DNA of 64,000 bases from JBOFZL01 sp051655155. GTDB lineage: Bacteria; Bacillota; Clostridia; Peptostreptococcales; Filifactoraceae. The stretch lies in NCBI GenBank assembly GCA_051655155.1, contig JBOFZL010000029.1:24289-88288 (forward strand), read 5' to 3'. A program made the position numbers and the translations under genes. Of the stretch, positions 43,918-53,016 are shown piece after piece. The notes beneath the pieces are model-generated. The model was not told where the DNA came from and searched no databases. It worked only from the letters and a program-made list of their open reading frames with translations. How positions within the stretch are numbered: the first letter of the stretch is position 1; every line of letters starts with the position of its first letter.

Positions 43918-45036
43918 ATGAAAAAAGTTGTTTCGCTGACTCTTTGTATTTGTATAATGTGTACAATGTCTGTATCTGCTTCTTCTACAATGAAAAATAA
44001 GTTAAATGACATAAAGAATAAAAGTTCAAATGTAAACAAGGATATTAAGGAAAAGAAAACCGAAGTTATTGCAATAAATGAGAGATTAGCAGAGATTGAA
44101 ACTAGAATCACTGAAAGTGAGAATAGGTTAATTGAAATGGAAGAACAGATAGCTGCTTATACAGAAAGTATAAATAAGGCAGAAGATGATATAAAAGAGT
44201 TAAGAGAGAAAATAGATGTTAATACGGAGCTTTTAGGTAAGAGAATAAATGTAATGTACAAAAAGGGTGATATAGCGTATATTGAAATTTTATTAAATTC
44301 CAGTAGTTTTAGCGAGTTGCTTTCTAATATAAATATTATAACTAAGATAGTTTCTTATGACAAACAATTGCTATCAGAGTTACAATCTGTTAAAGAGACT
44401 ATTGAGGTAAGAAAAAAAGAGATGGAAGTAAGTAAGGAATCTCTTGCAAAGATAAAGGCACTTGTAGAGCTTGAAAAATCAAAATTAGAAGAAAGTGAAA
44501 AAGAGCAAGAAGCATCAAAAGCTTTGATATCAAGTGATATTAAAAAGTTACAGATACAAGAGGACGAGTTTTTGAAAGAAGCAAAAGCTTTAGAGGCTAA
44601 GATTAAGGAACTTACAGCTAAAAGTTCTTTTAGTCCAACATATAATGGAGGAGTGATGGGGTGGCCTTTGGCTGTTCAAGGGAAAATAACATCATTGTTT
44701 GGATATAGAAGGCATCCAATAACAGGAGCAGGAAATACTCATACAGGTTTAGATATTGCGGCACCTAAAGGTACTAATGTTTTAGCAGCGTCAGATGGAG
44801 TTGTTATTGCTTCTGGATATGCAGGAAGTTATGGGAATAGGGTTATGATTGATCACGGCGGAGGGATTGTAACGCTTTATGGTCATAATTCAGCTCTGGT
44901 TGTTCAAAAAGGGGCTAAAGTAAAAAGAGGTACAGTGATTGCTAAGGTAGGTACTACAGGCTCATCAACAGGGAACCATCTGCATTTTGAGGTTAGGGTA
45001 AACGGAAAGTTTGTTGATCCGAGAAAATATTTGTAA
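43918..45036 (+). CDS. Coiled-coil M23 peptidoglycan hydrolase (EnvC/CwlO-like)
   Basis: A 372-residue secreted protein. A signal peptide (1-22, VSASS cleavage region) is followed by a long coiled coil (about 25-235) and a LytM/M23 endopeptidase domain (about 245-372) with SLFGYRRHPITG, NTHTGLDIAAP and GNHLHFEVRV giving the zinc ligands (H, D, HxH). It follows ftsX by 8 bases, indicating that FtsEX activates it at the division site. All metal-binding residues appear intact, so it is probably an active enzyme, not just an activator. Confidence 0.93.
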   Translation: MKKVVSLTLCICIMCTMSVSASSTMKNKLNDIKNKSSNVNKDIKEKKTEVIAINERLAEIETRITESENRLIEMEEQIAAYTESINKAEDDIKELREKIDVNTELLGKRINVMYKKGDIAYIEILLNSSSFSELLSNINIITKIVSYDKQLLSELQSVKETIEVRKKEMEVSKESLAKIKALVELEKSKLEESEKEQEASKALISSDIKKLQIQEDEFLKEAKALEAKIKELTAKSSFSPTYNGGVMGWPLAVQGKITSLFGYRRHPITGAGNTHTGLDIAAPKGTNVLAASDGVVIASGYAGSYGNRVMIDHGGGIVTLYGHNSALVVQKGAKVKRGTVIAKVGTTGSSTGNHLHFEVRVNGKFVDPRKYL

Positions 45037-45060
45037 TTAATTTTTGGAGTAGATAACAAT

Positions 45061-46230
45061 ATGAAATTCAAGGACAATTTAGTGGCGAAACAAGTTTTTG
45101 TCTTTTTGCTAGGAGTTGCAGTTCCAATTTTATACTTTACGGATTTTGGAACAAGCAATTTTATACCAAAATCAAGTTATAGGCAATATCAGCAAATAGA
45201 GAAAATGGCGAATACTATAGAAGAGAAGTATTATAAAGAGGTAGATAAAAGTAAGTTATACGAAAAGATGAAATATAGTATTTTTTCTGACTTAGAGGAT
45301 GGATACTCATATTATATGGAGCCTGAACTTTATAAGGCTGTAACCAATAACAGTGAAGGAAGGTTTTATGGATACGGATTAGGAAATATCTTGTATAAGG
45401 AAGATGAGATCCTAATAGGAGATGTTATGGATAAATCTCCAGCTGAGAAGGTAGGAATATTGCCAAATGATAAGATTGTTGAACTAAATGGCGAAAGTAT
45501 AAAGGGGTTAGGAGAAAATACCGTTAAGGAAATATTTAAGGATAATAAGAATCCTACCATAAAACTGGGGATAAAAAGAGATGGAAAGCAAGAAGTTATA
45601 TACTTTACATTGACTAAAGAAAATATTGAAGATAAAAGTGTTAGTCTGGAGATTGTAGGGGATACAGGGTATATAAGTATAAGTCATTTTATAGAAACAA
45701 CGGGGAATGATTTTAATAAACAAGTTGATGATGCTTTGAAGAAGGGGGTAAAGTCCTTTATACTAGACTTTAGGAATAATGGTGGTGGCTTGTTGGATGA
45801 GGCGGTAAAAGTGGCTGATAGAATACTTCCTAAGGGTACTATAACCTATACTAAAGATAGATTTGGAAAGGAAGAGTTTTTTAAGTCTACCGATAAGGAG
45901 AGTTTAGATTTTCCTATGGTAGTATTAGTAAATAAGCAATCAGCTTCGGCATCTGAACTTGTAACTATAGCATTAAGGGATAATAAGAAGGTTAAGATTA
46001 TCGGAGAGAAGACTTTTGGCAAAGGAATAGTTCAAGAAACATATAGCTTAAGAGATGGTTCTGGATTTAAGATTACAACTAAAGAGTATTTTTCACCATC
46101 TGGAATAAATATTCATAAGGTAGGAATTGTTCCTGATATTATAGTGTCACAAGGTGAAAATATAAAGTTAGGGACAGAGGAGGATATACAGCTGAAGAGA
46201 GCTATAGAATATATAAGTACAGTTAAATGA
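45061..46230 (+). CDS. C-terminal processing protease, S41 family with PDZ domain
   Basis: A 389-residue secreted protease. N-terminal anchor (about 10-28), helical region, PDZ domain (about 95-180, GLGNILYKEDEILIGDV), then the protease core with FRNNGGGLLDEA, catalytic Ser in NKQSASASEL and catalytic Lys in GEKTFGKGIVQ. It closes the ftsE-ftsX-M23-S41 unit, an order widespread in Firmicutes, and may process or limit the adjacent hydrolase. Confidence 0.94.
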   Translation: MKFKDNLVAKQVFVFLLGVAVPILYFTDFGTSNFIPKSSYRQYQQIEKMANTIEEKYYKEVDKSKLYEKMKYSIFSDLEDGYSYYMEPELYKAVTNNSEGRFYGYGLGNILYKEDEILIGDVMDKSPAEKVGILPNDKIVELNGESIKGLGENTVKEIFKDNKNPTIKLGIKRDGKQEVIYFTLTKENIEDKSVSLEIVGDTGYISISHFIETTGNDFNKQVDDALKKGVKSFILDFRNNGGGLLDEAVKVADRILPKGTITYTKDRFGKEEFFKSTDKESLDFPMVVLVNKQSASASELVTIALRDNKKVKIIGEKTFGKGIVQETYSLRDGSGFKITTKEYFSPSGINIHKVGIVPDIIVSQGENIKLGTEEDIQLKRAIEYISTVK

Positions 46231-46293
46231 TGACCTAGGGTATCAGATGTTATATCTATAGATATAGGAGATTGCAAAAATAATTAAGTAAGC

Positions 46294-46350
46294 AAAAAGA
46301 GACTACTATAAGTTGATTATTAAAATCAATATTGTAATAGTCTCTTTATT
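46294..46350 (+). terminator. Terminator of the ftsEX operon
   Basis: AAAGAGACTA and TAGTCTCTTT form a 10-bp outer stem with an inner TTGAT/ATCAA stem, followed by ATTT. Confidence 0.85.
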
Positions 46351-46502
46351 TACAAAATACTTTGGGAGGTTATTTTGCTAGATAAGTGAGAATATTGGGG
46401 AATTCTCTTGTCTTATCTATGAAATTATTATATGCTCTTAATATGGAATTGAAATGTATATAGTGTAGATTTTTTGTAAAAATTTAATATAGAGGAGGAT
46501 TT

Positions 46503-47855
46503 ATGGCTAAGATTAAATCCAGATTTGTGTGTAATAATTGTGCTTTTGAGTCACCTAAGTGGTGGGGTGTTTGTCCGGAGTGTGGGGATTACGGTTCTAT
46601 GGTAGAAGAGATTATTGAAAATAAAGGTCATGAAGAGAAGGTTAAACGTGGTAAAAATCATATATCTGTGGCTGTTGATATTAAACAAGTTAAAGGAAGA
46701 GAAGAGGATAGATTTTCCACAGGAATTACAGAGTTTGATAGGGTGTTAGGTGGGGGCATAGTTAAAGGTTCTCTGGTGCTTGTGGGAGGTGAGCCGGGTA
46801 TTGGGAAATCCACCATTTTGCTTCAAATGGCACAGCTTGTAAGTGAGAGAGAAAAGGTGCTTTATATTTCGGGGGAAGAGTCGAAGGAGCAAATTAAATT
46901 AAGGGCTAATAGAATGTATACAGATGGGGGAAATTTATTATTATTAACAGAAACCAATATAGATAAGATTGAAGATGAAATTATAGCACAGTCACCAAGG
47001 ATTGTTATTATAGATTCGATACAGACTATGTATTCCTCAGAAATTACATCTATACCAGGTTCTGTATCTCAAATACGAGAGAGTACAGCGAGGTTGATGT
47101 CTGTTGGAAAAAAAGAAGATATAGCAATCTTTGTGGTTGGACATGTTACTAAAGAAGGCTCAATAGCAGGACCAAAGGTGTTAGAACATTTGGTTGATAC
47201 TGTTATATATTTTGAAGGGGAACGATTTAATGCTTATAGGATGTTAAGGGCTATTAAAAACCGTTTCGGTTCAACTAATGAGCTAGGGGTATTTGAAATG
47301 ACTGAAAAAGGACTTATGGAAATAGGAAATCCGTCTGCTATGATGTTATCTGAAAAACCTTTAAATGTTTCTGGTTCTGTTATTGTTGCAACAATGGAGG
47401 GAACAAGGCCGATGCTGACAGAGGTTCAAGCCTTAGTTTCGCCATCTAGCTTTGCGGTGCCAAGACGTACAGCAACAGGAGTAGATGGTAATAGGATGAA
47501 TATGATAATAGCAGTTCTTGAAAAGCGTGCAGGACTTGCGATTCAAAATCATGATATTTATGTTAATCTTACAGGTGGGATGAGAAGTTTAGAGCCATCA
47601 ATAGATTTAGGCATAGCATTAGCTATAGCATCAAGTTTTAAAAATAAGCCTGTAGATGATAAAACTGTAATATTTGGAGAAGTTGGCTTGACAGGAGAGG
47701 TAAGGTCTGTAAGCCATGGAGATAGAAGGATTAATGAGGCTATAAAACTTGGGTTTGAGAGAATTATTATGCCAAAGGGAAATGTAGGTAAGGAAATAAA
47801 TATTGAAGTTAGAGGAGTTGGCAACATTATTGAGGCTATCAGAAAGGCCTATTAA
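46503..47855 (+). CDS. radA: DNA repair protein RadA (Sms)
   Basis: A 450-residue branch-migration helicase used in recombination. An N-terminal C4 zinc finger (CNNCAFESPKWWGVCPEC), a RecA-like ATPase with Walker A GEPGIGKST, the RadA-specific KNRFGSTNELGVFEM, and a Lon-protease-like C-terminal domain (about 270-450) are present. AGAGGAGG precedes the ATG. Length matches the family. Confidence 0.97.
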   Translation: MAKIKSRFVCNNCAFESPKWWGVCPECGDYGSMVEEIIENKGHEEKVKRGKNHISVAVDIKQVKGREEDRFSTGITEFDRVLGGGIVKGSLVLVGGEPGIGKSTILLQMAQLVSEREKVLYISGEESKEQIKLRANRMYTDGGNLLLLTETNIDKIEDEIIAQSPRIVIIDSIQTMYSSEITSIPGSVSQIRESTARLMSVGKKEDIAIFVVGHVTKEGSIAGPKVLEHLVDTVIYFEGERFNAYRMLRAIKNRFGSTNELGVFEMTEKGLMEIGNPSAMMLSEKPLNVSGSVIVATMEGTRPMLTEVQALVSPSSFAVPRRTATGVDGNRMNMIIAVLEKRAGLAIQNHDIYVNLTGGMRSLEPSIDLGIALAIASSFKNKPVDDKTVIFGEVGLTGEVRSVSHGDRRINEAIKLGFERIIMPKGNVGKEINIEVRGVGNIIEAIRKAY

Positions 47856-47878
47856 ATATTGAACTGAAAAGGAGAATT

Positions 47879-48544
47879 ATGAGGTATAGGCGTAGAGACA
47901 ATTACAAGGAAAAGCTAAAAGAGTTTTCAGGAGATATCGTCATAAATTTGGAAGAAGCAAGAAATAAAACTTGGTATGAAATATTTGGTAATGATAATAA
48001 GCTATCTCTTGAGATTGGTATGGGAAAAGGCAAGTTTTTAAGAAGTCTTGCTACAAAAAATCCAAATAATAATTATGTTGGAATTGAGAAGATTGAACCA
48101 TTGCTTTTAAATAGCTGTGAAAAAATCAGTGAAGAGGGATTAGATAATATTAAGTTAATGGCTGTTAATGCAAATTATTTAGAAGAATATTTTGAAGAGA
48201 AGTCCGTTGAAAGTATTTACCTTAATTTTTCAGATCCGTGGCCCAAAAATAAAAATGCTAATAAAAGGCTGACTCATAAAAATATGTTAGCAAAATATAA
48301 GTATATATTGAAAAACGAGGGAATTATTGAATTTAAAACGGATAATGAGTTGTTATTTGATTTCTCTGTATTGGAGATGGAAAATTTTGGATTTGAAAGA
48401 ATTGATTATTCCAGAAACCTACATTTTGAGAAATATGTTCCGGAGATAATAACAACTGAGTACGAAGAGAAGTTTAAGGATTTAGGAAAGAATATTTTTT
48501 TTGTTAGGTTTTTGGTTAAAAATCTTGAAAAAAATGAGTATTAA
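47879..48544 (+). CDS. trmB: tRNA (guanine46-N7)-methyltransferase
   Basis: A 221-residue SAM-dependent methyltransferase for m7G46 in tRNA. LEIGMGKGKFLRSLA is the SAM loop, and NFSDPWPKNKNANKRLTH is the TrmB signature (FPDPWPKKRHxKRR type). AAAGGAG precedes the ATG, 23 bases after radA. Confidence 0.95.
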   Translation: MRYRRRDNYKEKLKEFSGDIVINLEEARNKTWYEIFGNDNKLSLEIGMGKGKFLRSLATKNPNNNYVGIEKIEPLLLNSCEKISEEGLDNIKLMAVNANYLEEYFEEKSVESIYLNFSDPWPKNKNANKRLTHKNMLAKYKYILKNEGIIEFKTDNELLFDFSVLEMENFGFERIDYSRNLHFEKYVPEIITTEYEEKFKDLGKNIFFVRFLVKNLEKNEY

Positions 48545-48583
48545 GGGTATTATAAATCATAAATATAAGATAGGGGGATTACA

Positions 48584-49582
48584 ATGACCATTACTATTAA
48601 AGATGTGGCAAGGATGGCTGGGGTATCGATATCCACAGTATCAAGGGTAATAAATAGTTCAAAGCCAGTTTCATCAGATATTAAAGATCGTGTTGAAAAA
48701 ATCATAGAAGAGACTGGTTATGTGCCTAATCCTGTAGCACGAAGTCTTGTTATGAAGAAAAGTCAATTCATAGGAGTTGTAGTTCCTGATATTTCAAATC
48801 CTAAAATAGCAGAAATCTTAAATGGGGTTGAGATGGTAGGAAGAATGTATGACTATGATATTTTACTTTGTAACTCGTATGGAGAGTTATTAGAAGAAGA
48901 AAGATATATAAATTTGTTGGTTTCAAAGCAAGTGGCTGCCATGATATTTGTTACATGGAAGTTGGAGGAAGATATAGTTAAATATATTAAAGATACTAAG
49001 ATTCCGACAGTTTTTATAAGTAAAAATGCCAGTTTATTTGACGTTCATTCAGTGGGGATAGATCATTTTGCAGCGTCAAAGGAGCTAGGAGAGGTTTTAG
49101 GAGAGAAAGGTTATAAAAAAATAGGTTTTATAAGAACATCTGTGGATGAAGATAATGAAGGTTATGCTGTTTATGAAGGATTTAAAGATGGCCTAAATAA
49201 ATATGGAATTGATATAAATAAACAGCAGCTAAAACACGGAGATGCTGGATTTGAATCAGGCTATGAAATTGCTACTGAGTGGATTAATGAAAATAAGCTA
49301 CCGGAAGTGGTTTTTGCAACTAATGATGAAACTGCTATAGGTGCTATGAATGCTTTTCGTGACAAGGGGTATAATGTTCCTGATGATGTAAGTGTAATAG
49401 GGTATGATGACATAAAATTATGTGAAATGACAAGACCTAAATTAGCCACCATAAGACAGCCGTTGTATGATATTGGGGCAGTTTCCATAAGAATGGCAGT
49501 AAAGCTAATTAAAGGTGAAGAAGTTAAGGAAAATAAAGTTTATTTAAACTATCAAATTGTGGAAAGAGAAAGTTTAAAATAG
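48584..49582 (+). CDS. LacI/CcpA-family transcriptional regulator
   Basis: A 332-residue repressor. The N-terminal HTH and hinge are TIKDVARMAGVSISTVSRVI (residues 3-22) and NPVARSLVMKKS. A periplasmic-binding-protein-like sensor domain (about 60-330) contains GVVVPDISNP, FATNDETAIGAM and DVSVIGYDD. GGGGGAT precedes the ATG. The length matches CcpA, but CcpA-specific residues cannot be checked by eye, so it may be CcpA or a sugar-specific LacI member. No operator in its own promoter is obvious. Confidence 0.9.
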   Translation: MTITIKDVARMAGVSISTVSRVINSSKPVSSDIKDRVEKIIEETGYVPNPVARSLVMKKSQFIGVVVPDISNPKIAEILNGVEMVGRMYDYDILLCNSYGELLEEERYINLLVSKQVAAMIFVTWKLEEDIVKYIKDTKIPTVFISKNASLFDVHSVGIDHFAASKELGEVLGEKGYKKIGFIRTSVDEDNEGYAVYEGFKDGLNKYGIDINKQQLKHGDAGFESGYEIATEWINENKLPEVVFATNDETAIGAMNAFRDKGYNVPDDVSVIGYDDIKLCEMTRPKLATIRQPLYDIGAVSIRMAVKLIKGEEVKENKVYLNYQIVERESLK

Positions 49583-49667
49583 TATAGGGAACAGAACAAA
49601 AAAATGCTATAATACTTAGTAAAATCATTTTCCTGTTTTTAAAAATTTTAAGAAAGTGTAGAAATTC

Positions 49668-49696
49668 TTGCAAAAAAATATGGATGATGTTATAAT
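49668..49696 (+). promoter_or_regulatory. Promoter of 6S RNA
   Basis: TTGCAA (49668-49673) and a perfect TATAAT (49691-49696) are 17 bases apart, directly in front of the structured RNA. Confidence 0.8.
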
Positions 49697-49702
49697 GATT
49701 TT

Positions 49703-49899
49703 ATAAAAACCTGAGATGTGCGAGGCATCTCATTAATTCAACCGACAAACATAATATGGGAACTGACTGTATATTTATTTATGACATGCCCCCTAAGAAA
49801 TTAGCTAGGGGAAGCCAGAGGTAAGAATCAAGTACCCACCTGAGTACATTCTCGGGGATGAATTATTGGGAAAACAAACGGCATTTTGGGTTATTTTTT
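49703..49899 (+). ncRNA. ssrS: 6S RNA (RNA polymerase regulator)
   Basis: A transcript of about 195 bases with a consensus promoter and a T-run end (ATTTTTTTA). The closing stem is AACCTGAGATG/CATTTTGGGTT (11 pairs with wobbles). Internal parts such as TCAACCGACAAAC, ATGGGAACTGACTG and CATGCCCCCTAAG with GCTAGGGGAAGCCAG match clostridial 6S RNA as I recall it. The large central bubble would mimic an open promoter and sequester sigma-A polymerase in stationary phase. Confidence 0.72.
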
Positions 49900-49965
49900 T
49901 ATATTAAGTAGTGAGTTTATAAGGTGATATTTAATTGCCTTTAAAATGTATAGATTTTATATCGT

Positions 49966-50066
49966 GTGACAATTTCTTTGAAAACGCTAAATCCAACCCC
50001 CTTGCGATTTAGTGTAAGGAAAAACAGCAGGTTCTTCTCCCCCGTTGAACCTGCTGTTTTATTTTT
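49966..50066 (+). ncRNA. Candidate small RNA with two CCCCC apical loops
   Basis: Two successive hairpins: CGCTAAATC/GATTTAGTG (one G-T pair) with loop CAACCCCCTTGC, and AAAACAGCAGGTTC with its perfect complement around loop TTCTCCCCCGTT, followed by ATTTTT. A possible promoter lies upstream (TTGCCT, 16 bases, TTATAT). C-rich loops facing out are typical of small RNAs that pair with Shine-Dalgarno sequences. The second hairpin may also simply end transcription towards or from the opposing synthase gene. Confidence 0.5.
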
Positions 50067-50086
50067 ATATAAGGTTAAGTAATTCA

Positions 50087-50992
50087 TTATAACTGCAGTT
50101 CTACCATATCTGCGGGAAGGGGGGCTTGTAAGGTTACGATACCAGATCTGGGAGTTTTAAAGCTTAATTTTGAGCAATGAAGAGCCTGTCTGTTAATTAG
50201 CTTCATATTTCCATCGTAAAGTTCATCTCCTAGAAGCTGGTGGCCAAGATGAGCAAAATGACATCTGATTTGATGAGTGCGACCTGTTTCCAAACTAATT
50301 TCTACCATAGAGTAGGGGCCAATAGGAGAATTTTTGTATTCTTTTAGGACTTTGTAATGGGTTACGGCTTTTTGGCCATTTTCAAATACATGACGTCTTA
50401 TATCACCTTCTTGAACTTTTCCCATAGGGAGATTTACTGTACCTGAGTGTTCTTTCAGAATTCCAGACACAAAAGCTATATAATTTTTTTTCATATCCCA
50501 CATAGAATTTTCCTTTGTTAAAAAACTATGTGCATATTGATTTTTGGCAATAATTACAAGGCCTGTAGTATCTCTATCTAAACGATTAACAAATCGCACT
50601 TTGGATTTGATGTTATTTTTCTCAAAGTATGATTTAGCATAGTTCAATAGAGTATTTTCTTGGTGAGATTTTGTTGGATGAACAACCATATTATAAGGTT
50701 TGTTAACAACAAGTAAATCTACGTCTTGATATATCAAATCTAATGAAAGTTCTTGAGATAAATATTCATTTGTTTCTTCAGAAAGGGAGAGAGTTATTAT
50801 ATCTCCATATATAACTTTCTCATGAAGTTTTGCAGATTTTCCATTTAACTTTATTTTTCCTATCCTTTTTAGATTACATATCATTCTAATGCTAATGCCC
50901 ATATCTTCCATTAGCACAGCTTTTAAGTTATCTTTCTCAGAATGAACGGAAAAAATAAGTTCATTATAAGTTTGTCCAGTTTTTTTCCACAC
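50087..50992 (-). CDS. RluA-family pseudouridine synthase
   Basis: A 301-residue enzyme isomerising uridine in rRNA or tRNA. An S4-like N-terminal region (about 20-85) is followed by the catalytic domain with NRLDRDTTGLVIIAK (catalytic Asp) and the terminal ETGRTHQIRCHFAHLG. It resembles the RluD branch. The site in RNA cannot be read from sequence. It is a single gene facing the 6S/small-RNA region and shares a terminator with it. Confidence 0.92.
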   Translation of the reverse strand: MWKKTGQTYNELIFSVHSEKDNLKAVLMEDMGISIRMICNLKRIGKIKLNGKSAKLHEKVIYGDIITLSLSEETNEYLSQELSLDLIYQDVDLLVVNKPYNMVVHPTKSHQENTLLNYAKSYFEKNNIKSKVRFVNRLDRDTTGLVIIAKNQYAHSFLTKENSMWDMKKNYIAFVSGILKEHSGTVNLPMGKVQEGDIRRHVFENGQKAVTHYKVLKEYKNSPIGPYSMVEISLETGRTHQIRCHFAHLGHQLLGDELYDGNMKLINRQALHCSKLSFKTPRSGIVTLQAPLPADMVELQL

Positions 50993-51180
50993 GGCTTTAG
51001 TCCTTTCCTTAAGGAAGTTAATTTATTATACAAAATGTCAATATCTATTATAGAAAATTAAGTGATTTATTTTTATGGATAAATTAATGATTTTTACATT
51101 ATATTATATAAAGTATAGTATAATAAGTGTATATTTGCAATAATGAGAATGATTTTTAGATATAATTATATGGGGGATTT

Positions 51181-51777
51181 ATGATAGATACAAAGGTAAG
51201 AGATAAGGCGCAACCTTTATTTAATTATTGTGCTATGGGTTTTAAAAAATTAGGAGTGTCAGCTAATAAAGTTACAATAGCGGCTTTTATAATAGGAATA
51301 TTATCTGGGGTTTTTATTTCGATGGATAGATATTTTTGGGGAATTATTCTTTTGTGGATTTCAGGCTTTTTAGATGTGATAGATGGTTCTTTGGCTAGGA
51401 TTACTAAAACTTCTTCAGGTTTTGGAGCGTATATGGATCTAATTTTTGATAGGTTGGTGGAATCTGGAGTAATTCTAGGGTTTTTCTTTTCTTTACCACA
51501 AAATGAATTGGCCTATCTATTATTTTTTGTTGCTGTTTTGTTTAATTTTACAACATTTATAGTGGCAGGAGCTTTGTTTGAAAATTTGGGAGAGAAAAGT
51601 ATTTATTACGATGTAGGTATAGCTGAACGTACAGAAACTTTCATAGTTTTTACTATGATGATGTTGTGGCCGAAAAATAGTGGAATAATACTGTTGGTGT
51701 TTGATTTTGTTGTAGTGTTAACTGGGTTGATTAGATTTTATAAAATAGCTAAATTTTTTGGGAAAGAGGTTAAATAG
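51181..51777 (+). CDS. CDP-alcohol phosphatidyltransferase (YnjF-like)
   Basis: A 198-residue membrane enzyme of phospholipid synthesis. The hallmark D-G-x2-A-R-x8-G-x3-D-x3-D reads DGSLARITKTSSGFGAYMDL followed by IFDRL, with five to six membrane helices. It starts the cluster below, overlapping the next gene by one base (TAGTG). In E. coli the similarly placed homologue is ynjF in the ynjABCDEF group. The alcohol substrate is unknown. A Fur-like sequence (51140-51156) lies just upstream but is weak. Confidence 0.88.
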   Translation: MIDTKVRDKAQPLFNYCAMGFKKLGVSANKVTIAAFIIGILSGVFISMDRYFWGIILLWISGFLDVIDGSLARITKTSSGFGAYMDLIFDRLVESGVILGFFFSLPQNELAYLLFFVAVLFNFTTFIVAGALFENLGEKSIYYDVGIAERTETFIVFTMMMLWPKNSGIILLVFDFVVVLTGLIRFYKIAKFFGKEVK

Positions 51778-53000
51778 TGAAAAAGTTACTGGGTTTATTA
51801 TTGATATTTGCTTTTTTAATTTCAGTTTTTTCATCTTGTTCAACTGAAGAAAAGATAACTAATGTAAGTGAGTATAAAGATTGGGAACAGGTTTTAAGTG
51901 AGGGGAGGGGAAAGAGTGTAACTATATTTATGTGGGGAGGAAATGATGGAGTTAATAGATATATGGATACCTATGTAGCTAAATATATGAAAGATAATTA
52001 TGATATTTTGGTGAAACGAGTGCCATTATCACCTATAGAGTATTTGCCTAAGTTGATAAACGAAAAAAAGGGAAGTGTTATTGGAACGGGAGATGTGTTA
52101 TGGATAAATGCTGAAAATTTTTTGACAGCAAAGTCAGCAAATTTACTGTCAGAGCCATTTACACAGCTTCTGCCTAATCAGAGTAAGTTTTATGATGAAA
52201 GTTCTAGTGATATAAATTTTGATACGGGAGTTCCGATTGAAGGTAGAGAAGCTATATGGGGAAAAGCTCAGCTTGTATTTTCTTATGATGAAAGCTTGAT
52301 GAAAAATCCACCTAAAAACTATAATGAACTACTTTTGTATGCTAAGGCTAATCCAGGAAAAATAAGTTTCCCTAAGATACCGGATGATTTTGTAGGAACG
52401 GCATTTTTTCGAAATGCTTTTTATGAGCTTGCAGAAGAAGAGTTTTCTGGTGATATGACTAAGGAAGAGTTTGTAAGTAAGGCGGAGCCTGTTGTAGAAT
52501 ATTTTAAAGAGTTAAAGCCTTACTTATGGAACAGAGGAGAAAGTTTTCCGTCTTCTCAAGCTCAGTTAGATGAATTGTTTAAAAATGGAGAGATTCATAT
52601 GACTATGGGATTTGAGGTAGGTAAAACGGCAGGCTTGGTAAAAAGTGGAGTATATCCATCAACAGTTAAAACCTTTATATTTGAAACGGGAACCATTGGT
52701 AATGCTCATTATCTGGCTATTCCGTTTAATTCTCCTGAACCGGCTGCAGCAATGGTTTTGATAGATTTTTTACAATCACCAATGGCTCAGATTGAAAAAA
52801 TGAAGCCAGAGGTTTGGGGAGATATGCCGAGTTTTGATTATACAAAGATTGATGGAGAGATTAATAAAAAAGTGGTTGAAATAGAGGGGAATAATTCTGA
52901 TATAGCTTTGGAAAAGTTGTCATTAAAGAGATTGCCAGAAATGACATCAGAGCAGATAGGATGGATTAAAGAAATTTGGACTACAAAGGTATTAGGGTGA
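51777..53000 (+). CDS. YnjB-family ABC transporter substrate-binding lipoprotein
   Basis: A 407-residue binding protein. The signal peptide ends in lipobox SSC (Cys21). Segments IFMWGGNDGVNRYMDTY, DVLWINAENF and PIEGREAIWGKAQLVFSYD correspond closely to E. coli YnjB as I recall it. The start is GTG overlapping the phosphatidyltransferase stop. It delivers an unknown ligand to the two permeases that follow. The family has no agreed substrate. Confidence 0.87.
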   Translation: MKKLLGLLLIFAFLISVFSSCSTEEKITNVSEYKDWEQVLSEGRGKSVTIFMWGGNDGVNRYMDTYVAKYMKDNYDILVKRVPLSPIEYLPKLINEKKGSVIGTGDVLWINAENFLTAKSANLLSEPFTQLLPNQSKFYDESSSDINFDTGVPIEGREAIWGKAQLVFSYDESLMKNPPKNYNELLLYAKANPGKISFPKIPDDFVGTAFFRNAFYELAEEEFSGDMTKEEFVSKAEPVVEYFKELKPYLWNRGESFPSSQAQLDELFKNGEIHMTMGFEVGKTAGLVKSGVYPSTVKTFIFETGTIGNAHYLAIPFNSPEPAAAMVLIDFLQSPMAQIEKMKPEVWGDMPSFDYTKIDGEINKKVVEIEGNNSDIALEKLSLKRLPEMTSEQIGWIKEIWTTKVLG

Positions 53001-53016
53001 TAGTGAGGGATTAATT

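Noticed and set aside
49703..49899. Considered T-box or riboswitch leader for the structured RNA
   Set aside because: No T-box sequence, no downstream gene on the same strand, and both ends pair with each other as in 6S RNA.
51140..51156. Fur-box-like ATAATGAGAATGATTTT upstream of the CDP-alcohol phosphatidyltransferase
   Set aside because: About 14 of 17 matches, but the region is very AT-rich and the cluster has no iron-uptake feature; kept only as a remark.
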